NCBI GenBank assembly: GCA_047623825.1
Contig: JBLHOS010000020.1
Coordinates: forward strand, 1 to 36,406
Source: JBLHOS01 sp047623825
GTDB taxonomy: Bacteria; Pseudomonadota; Alphaproteobacteria; Rhodobacterales; Rhodobacteraceae
Length of the DNA: 36,406 nt
Reading direction: 5' to 3'
The number at the start of each line of letters is the position of its first letter. The stretch's first letter is position 1. Shown in pieces: positions 31,869 through 36,406 of the stretch. The notes under the pieces are model-generated. The model saw only the letters and a list, made by a program, of their open reading frames with translations, was not told the origin of the DNA and searched no databases. Position numbers and translations under genes: made by a program.

Positions 31869-32276
31869 GTGCGACTACGAGTTTTGCTGGTTGAAGATGA
31901 AGCTAATATCTTGGAAGCCATCAGCTTTTTGCTATTGCGGGACGGCTGGGATGTGCGCGGCCATGGCAATGGTGAGACAGCACTGGCTGAGATTGAACGC
32001 TTTGACCCCGATGTTATTGTTTTAGACGTGATGCTGCCCGGAAAATCCGGCCTCGATATCCTGCGCGATCTGCGCGCAAGTGACCGGACCCGTAATCTGC
32101 CGGTGCTGATGCTGACCGCCAAGGGACAGACCAAAGACCGGGAGTTGGCCTTGGCCCTCGGTGCCAATGCCTATCTGACCAAACCATTTGCCAACACTGA
32201 ACTGGTTGAGACATTGCATCTGGTAGCGGCCTCTGCGCATGCCGCGCCAGTGGCTGAATTGGATGCAGGAACGTGA
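31869..32276 (+). CDS. Single-domain response regulator (CheY-like)
   Basis: Receiver domain only (135 aa): acidic pair E9/D10, phospho-acceptor D53 (VLDVM), T83 and K105 (LTKPF). There is no DNA-binding domain; after the receiver only about 20 residues remain. GGGAGGG seven bases before GTG. It is followed by the two-helix protein and the symporter-kinase, and must pass its signal by protein contact or phosphotransfer. TTGACA at 31804-31809 may be a -35 element in the 80-bp gap upstream, overlapping an ATTTG/CAAAT dyad. Confidence 0.92.
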   Translation: MRLRVLLVEDEANILEAISFLLLRDGWDVRGHGNGETALAEIERFDPDVIVLDVMLPGKSGLDILRDLRASDRTRNLPVLMLTAKGQTKDRELALALGANAYLTKPFANTELVETLHLVAASAHAAPVAELDAGT

Positions 32277-32334
32277 CAGGTGCGGGCACTCGGCCCCGAC
32301 GCCCCGTCGATCCGGCAAACAGCACACGTTCACC

Positions 32335-32622
32335 ATGAGCAGACGATTGTTTTTGGAGCGCCGGACCTACAAGTATCACCGCCTGCAAGATGCGGCGCGT
32401 TTGCTGCCCGTTTTGGGCACGATGCTGTTCTTTGGTCCGATCTTCATTTTGACGAATGATCGTGGGGTCAGTGGGGCCACGTCTGGGTGGCTGGTCTATT
32501 TCTACTTGATCTGGCTTGGCTTGATCGTCCTGGCGGGCGTGGTGACGACCGCGTTGAACCGTCTCAAGTCCGAGGTCGAGGAAGGCCACAAAATACCCAA
32601 ACCTGATGTAGATGACATCTGA
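32335..32622 (+). CDS. Small two-helix membrane protein next to the symporter-kinase
   Basis: Not recognised by family. 95 aa with two membrane helices (LLPVLGTMLFFGPIFIL and GWLVYFYLIWLGLIVLAGVV), a basic N terminus (MSRRLFLERRTYKYHR) and an acidic, soluble C-terminal tail (EVEEGHKIPKPDVDDI). The stop codon shares one base with the kinase start (TGATG), so the products are made in step. No good ribosome site precedes ATG 32335. Similar short proteins often precede sodium/solute symporters (for instance YjcH before ActP), so it may be a subunit or chaperone of the symporter domain. Confidence 0.75.
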   Translation: MSRRLFLERRTYKYHRLQDAARLLPVLGTMLFFGPIFILTNDRGVSGATSGWLVYFYLIWLGLIVLAGVVTTALNRLKSEVEEGHKIPKPDVDDI

Positions 32623-35303
32623 TGCTGAGCTTTGACGGCTTAGTCGCGGTCTGCCTTCTTTATGTGGCAGGTCTTTTCGGGATTGCCTTTTTGGCAGAGA
32701 AGCGCGCGAGCGAGGGGAAGGTGCGCTGGCTGCATTCGCCGATCACTTACACATTGTCATTATCGATCTACACCACGGCATGGACGTTTTATGGGGCCGT
32801 CGGGTCTGCGGCGCGATCAGGCCTTGAGTTCATGACTATCTATCTGGGACCGACATTGGTTTTCATCGGATGGTTCTGGCTGCTGCGCAAATTGGTTCGG
32901 ATCGGACGGGCACAGCGGATCACCTCGATCGCGGATATGATCTCCAGCCGTTACGGCAAAAGCAGCGGTCTGGCCGCGTTGGTCACCGTTCTCGCCGTGA
33001 TCGGGACAACGCCGTATATCGCCCTGCAACTGCAATCAGTGACCCTGTCGTTTGCGGTCTTCGCTCGGCCGGGCACATTGGGCTCACCAGATGCCGCGGC
33101 AACGGAAATCTGGGTGGCTGGAGGGCTGGCACTATTCACCATCATCTTCGGGACCAGATCGCTAGACGTGAATGAGCGGCACCCGGGCCTTGTCTCGGCC
33201 ATTGCATTGGAGGGTATCGTAAAGCTGACAGCGTTGATCACGGTTGGCATCTTTGTGGTTTGGGGATTGGCCGATGGACCAAGTGATATTCTGGCCCGAA
33301 TAGAGCAAAGCCCGATCTCTGAATGGAGCACCAGTGCATCGCGGTGGGTCGGACTAACCGTTCTGTCAGGGGCCGCAATCTTATGCCTGCCGCGAATGTT
33401 TCAGGTGCTTGTGGTCGAGAACGCAGATGAGGGACATCTGGCGACTGCCAGTTGGGCCTTTCCACTTTACCTGTTTTTGATGAGCCTGTTTGTTTTGCCC
33501 ATCGCGGTTGTGGGTCTGCAGATGATGCCAAGTTCCGCTAATCCTGATATGTTCGTTCTGACATTGCCGTTATCGCAGGGGCAGGACGGCGTGGCGCTAT
33601 TGGCATTTTTGGGTGGCTTTTCGTCGGCGACATCGATGGTCATCGTGGCTGCGATGGCGTTGTCGACGATGTTGTCGAACCATATCGTCATGCCGATCTG
33701 GCTGCGTTTGACGCGTGGCGATGATCCGATGTCCGGTGATATGCGGCGTGTGGCATTGATGGCCCGCCGAATAAGCATTCTGGGCATTTTGGCGCTGGGG
33801 CTGGCTTATTACCGTGTCTCAGGTGGGTCTGGGGCACTGGCCGCCATCGGCTTGATTGCGTTTTTGGGTGTCGCGCAGGTTTTGCCGGCCCTTCTTGGCG
33901 GGGTCTTGTGGCGCGGTGCAACCAGGCCAGGGGCCGCTGCCGGGATCACGGTTGGCTTTGCGATCTGGGTCTGGCTTTTGTTGTTGCCGAATGCAGCAAC
34001 GGGCGTTTGGGCGGCCGATCTTTTGGCAAATGGCCCGTTTGGGATCGCATGGCTGCGACCGGCAACGCCCTTGGGCCTTGAAGTTGGGGATCCGCTGATC
34101 ACCACCATGATCTTGTCGCTTGGGGTCAACGCTTTTTGTTTCATCTTTATCTCACTGTTCACGTTCCCCACACCGTTGGAGCGGCTGCAAGGCGCACAAT
34201 TTGTGAATGTGTTTGAACATACAGCCGCCCCATTGCCGTGGCGCGGTTCTGCTGCGGCTGCGGATGATCTTTTGGTCATGGCGCGGAGGATCTTGGGTAC
34301 CGGCCGGGCCGGGCGTTTGTTTCGCAGTGCCGCGCGGGCGCAGGGGCGTGAAACCTCATTGCCGGAACCGACTGCTGATTTTCTGGAACAATTGGAGCGA
34401 GAATTGGCAGGTTCCGTCGGGGCTGCAACTGCGCATGCTATGGTAAGCCAGATCACGGGTGCTGCTGCCGTTTCGGTCCGTGACCTGTTGGCGGTGGCCG
34501 ATGAGACTGCGCAGATGATGGAATATTCCAGTCAATTGGAGGCCAAATCGGATGAGTTGGCCCGCACCGCCGTCCGCCTCCGGGAGGTGAACGAAAAGCT
34601 GACAGAGCTTTCAGTGCAAAAGGACGCCTTTTTAAGCCAGATCAGCCACGAATTGCGTACACCTATGACTTCAATCCGCGCCTTCTCAGAGATCTTGATG
34701 CAACGCGACCCGCTGGATGAGGCCGGGCGGCAGCGGTTTTCGAGTATCATTCATGAGGAAAGTCTGCGCCTGACCCGGTTGTTGGATGATCTGCTGGATC
34801 TAAGCGTTCTGGAAAATGGTCGCGCCACGCTGAATAAAACTGATGTGACCTTAGAGCGGGTGCTGGACCGGGCGGTGAATTCGACAGCCGCCCTATCCAC
34901 GGACCGTAAGTTGGCCATTTTCCGAAATCGTGAGGATGAGGCGGTTGAGCTGACCACTGATGCGGATCGGTTGGCGCAGGTCTTTATCAATCTGATTTCA
35001 AATGCACAGAAATATTGTGATGCCGCGGCGCCTGAGTTGCGCATTGAAGTGCGCCGCTTACCTGGACGCCTAGAAGTGGACGTGACCGATAATGGCAGTG
35101 GCATTCCGCCGCGCCAACATGCCCTAATCTTTGAGAAGTTCGCCCGTCTCGATAGCGCGCGCGATGTGCAGGGTGCGGGGTTGGGGCTGGCGATCAGCCG
35201 TGAGATCATGATCCGTTTGGACGGTGGGCTGACCTATGTTCCCTCGCTTAGTGGTGCGACGTTTCGGGTGCGCTTGTCTGCCCGCGCAATACGGACCGCT
35301 TGA
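32622..35303 (+). CDS. Sodium/solute symporter-histidine kinase fusion
   Basis: Sensor kinase whose input is a sodium:solute symporter (SLC5/PutP) domain, 893 aa, of the CbrA/CrbS class. Residues about 1-530 carry around a dozen helices, with the symporter motifs SLSIYTTAWTFYGAVGSAARSG and GGFSSATSMVIVAAMALSTM. A linker (ELAGSVGAATAHAMVSQI) looks like the STAC domain, followed by a coiled coil (about 625-670). The HisKA box has H676 (SHELRTP); the ATPase shows NLISNAQKY, DNGSGIPP and GAGLGLAIS. No PAS or receiver domain. Cognate partner is probably the receiver encoded just upstream. Confidence 0.95.
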   Translation: MLSFDGLVAVCLLYVAGLFGIAFLAEKRASEGKVRWLHSPITYTLSLSIYTTAWTFYGAVGSAARSGLEFMTIYLGPTLVFIGWFWLLRKLVRIGRAQRITSIADMISSRYGKSSGLAALVTVLAVIGTTPYIALQLQSVTLSFAVFARPGTLGSPDAAATEIWVAGGLALFTIIFGTRSLDVNERHPGLVSAIALEGIVKLTALITVGIFVVWGLADGPSDILARIEQSPISEWSTSASRWVGLTVLSGAAILCLPRMFQVLVVENADEGHLATASWAFPLYLFLMSLFVLPIAVVGLQMMPSSANPDMFVLTLPLSQGQDGVALLAFLGGFSSATSMVIVAAMALSTMLSNHIVMPIWLRLTRGDDPMSGDMRRVALMARRISILGILALGLAYYRVSGGSGALAAIGLIAFLGVAQVLPALLGGVLWRGATRPGAAAGITVGFAIWVWLLLLPNAATGVWAADLLANGPFGIAWLRPATPLGLEVGDPLITTMILSLGVNAFCFIFISLFTFPTPLERLQGAQFVNVFEHTAAPLPWRGSAAAADDLLVMARRILGTGRAGRLFRSAARAQGRETSLPEPTADFLEQLERELAGSVGAATAHAMVSQITGAAAVSVRDLLAVADETAQMMEYSSQLEAKSDELARTAVRLREVNEKLTELSVQKDAFLSQISHELRTPMTSIRAFSEILMQRDPLDEAGRQRFSSIIHEESLRLTRLLDDLLDLSVLENGRATLNKTDVTLERVLDRAVNSTAALSTDRKLAIFRNREDEAVELTTDADRLAQVFINLISNAQKYCDAAAPELRIEVRRLPGRLEVDVTDNGSGIPPRQHALIFEKFARLDSARDVQGAGLGLAISREIMIRLDGGLTYVPSLSGATFRVRLSARAIRTA

Positions 35304-35383
35304 CGGTTTATTAACCGGCTAAACACCATAGTTGTGCGCGTGACTTGGCGCGAACCCAGCCAGGCATTTGGAACCACACTGAA

Positions 35384-36379
35384 ATGACTGATACTGCATT
35401 TAATCCGGCATTGCGCAAAATTATCCAGGCCCATGCGGCGGCCCGGGTTCGAAAGGTTCGGCGCCCTGTGGGGCTAGAGCCTGCTGTGGGCCGGGCTGTT
35501 GACCGAACAAGTACCGCGTTTGAGGGGCTGCTGGCGGAAACCAGCGAAATATCGATCGATTGGGACAAGCGATTGGCTGATGCGCTGGATGTTTTGCCAG
35601 AACAGCGATTGCTAGCGGTGCTGGAGGGCGGCGCACAAACGCGTGCGCTATGTGTTCTGGAAAATACCATTGTCGATGCGCTGATTGAGGTTCAAACGAC
35701 GGGCAGTGTCGATGCGCAAACCGGTGCTGCGCGCCCGACCACCAAGATTGATGCCGCCATCGCGTGCGATTTTATTGATTTTCTACTGTCGCATTTTGGC
35801 CACGAACTAACGATTGCCGGTGCCGAGCAGGATCTGTCGGTCGCCTACCGCTTTGGCACGCATTTACCCGACACCCGGACCTTGCCGCTGTTGCTGGCTG
35901 ACGGCGGCTTTCATATCGTTCGGATGCGGTTAAGCTTGGGGCAGGGCGCCAAATCGGGTGCGATCCTGATGGCATTTCCAGTCATAGGCGGAGCGGGTGG
36001 CGCAGTGCACGAACCCGCCAAGCGTGAAACGACTCAGGCCTGGCGTGATGCGATGGAAGCAGCCATTAAACATATTGTCGTCCCGACAGAGGCGGTTCTA
36101 ATGCAACGCGTCTTAAGCTTGGCCGAAATTGATAACTTACGTATGGGTGATTTGTTGTCCTTCACGTCCCGGGAACTGGCCGAAGTGCGCCTGAATGCCC
36201 AGACTGGGCAGACATTGGTTCGGGGTCGGTTAGGGCAACAACAGGGCCAGCGCGCCATTTGCGTCGAAATCGGGGGGCGCCCAACCGCGCTACCGCCTAC
36301 GACGGTTTCGAGTTCGCCTTTTACAGCTGAATTACCGGTTGCTGCACCCGTTGATCTGCAAACGCCGATGAACGGGTGA
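35384..36379 (+). CDS. FliM/FliN-family flagellar motor switch-like protein
   Basis: Flagellar switch-type protein of 331 aa from ATG 35384 (MTDTAFNPALRKIIQAHA); the frame is open to 35345. The C-terminal part is a SpoA/FliN-like domain: VLSLAEIDNLRMGDLLSF, then AEVRLNAQTGQTLVRGRLGQQQGQRAICVEIGG. The central part resembles FliM's CheC-like middle domain only weakly. Not a standard FliM: the N-terminal CheY-binding motif is not evident. No other flagellar gene is in the window. After the kinase stop, CGGTT-tatt-AACCG (35304-35317) forms a weak hairpin with no T-run. Confidence 0.75.
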   Translation: MTDTAFNPALRKIIQAHAAARVRKVRRPVGLEPAVGRAVDRTSTAFEGLLAETSEISIDWDKRLADALDVLPEQRLLAVLEGGAQTRALCVLENTIVDALIEVQTTGSVDAQTGAARPTTKIDAAIACDFIDFLLSHFGHELTIAGAEQDLSVAYRFGTHLPDTRTLPLLLADGGFHIVRMRLSLGQGAKSGAILMAFPVIGGAGGAVHEPAKRETTQAWRDAMEAAIKHIVVPTEAVLMQRVLSLAEIDNLRMGDLLSFTSRELAEVRLNAQTGQTLVRGRLGQQQGQRAICVEIGGRPTALPPTTVSSSPFTAELPVAAPVDLQTPMNG

Positions 36380-36406
36380 CCAATCCGTTCTGGCAGCCAA
36401 TGCCGA

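Noticed and set aside
35304..35383. Possible CtrA site before the FliM-like gene
   Set aside because: Only a TTAACC half-site is present; the second TTAA at the required spacing is missing.
1..36406. CRISPR array, tRNA genes, insertion sequences, prophage genes
   Set aside because: No regular spaced repeats, no cloverleaf with typical TTCGANTC arm, and no transposase, integrase or phage protein seen.

Overview
This 36.4 kb window looks like ordinary chromosome of an alphaproteobacterium of the order Rhodobacterales, most likely the marine Roseobacter group. The grounds are the gene content and order: ftsY/yciB; NDUFA12, an MlaD-like protein and DUF2155 next to aat/accC/accB; a RutR-controlled pyrimidine catabolic cluster; acs divergent from a ScfR/RamB-type regulator; and many 1-4 nt gene overlaps. 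Base composition by eye is in the mid to high fifties % GC and even. I see no integrase, transposase, prophage, CRISPR array or tRNA.

Layout. (1) 1-4.4 kb: ftsY (its first codons lie outside the window), a GNAT acetyltransferase, an EamA/DMT transporter and yciB on +, rluB on - (its 3' end overlaps yciB), and tadA on +. (2) 4.4-6 kb: a 156-bp gap holding a long imperfect inverted repeat, then a UPF0173 metallo-hydrolase on - that seems to start at CTG and lacks one expected zinc-binding His, and a CREST/ceramidase-type membrane protein on +. (3) 6-9.6 kb: gatC-gatA, a lipoprotein with a DxDxDGxxC tail, a coupled murein amidase, and rnpB (RNase P RNA). (4) 9.6-15 kb: metY on -, divergent from NDUFA12, mlaD-like and DUF2155 on +, then aat and accB-accC on -.

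(5) 15.2-28.1 kb: a complete reductive pyrimidine degradation locus. preT and preA form dihydropyrimidine dehydrogenase, hydA opens the ring, an M20 amidase removes the carbamoyl group, and a class III aminotransferase should convert the resulting beta-amino acid to the semialdehyde. A Tau/Thi-type ABC transporter probably imports the pyrimidine or a related compound. RutR is encoded in the middle, and two sites close to the E. coli RutR box lie in front of preT and of the aminotransferase. Two small exported proteins of unknown role and a cupin are embedded in the locus.

(6) 28.2-35.3 kb: an acetate module. acs is on -; facing it are a ScfR/RamB-type regulator, a single-domain response regulator, a 95-aa two-helix membrane protein and a sodium/solute symporter-histidine kinase fusion. 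This resembles the CrbS/CrbR control of acs in Vibrio but with different output parts. The 250-bp acs/regulator gap holds two stem-loops in the acs leader, a TTTGCAAA-type site and a third RutR-box-like sequence. This is the part most likely to hide an undescribed regulatory system. (7) 35.4-36.4 kb: a FliM/FliN-family motor-switch-like protein.
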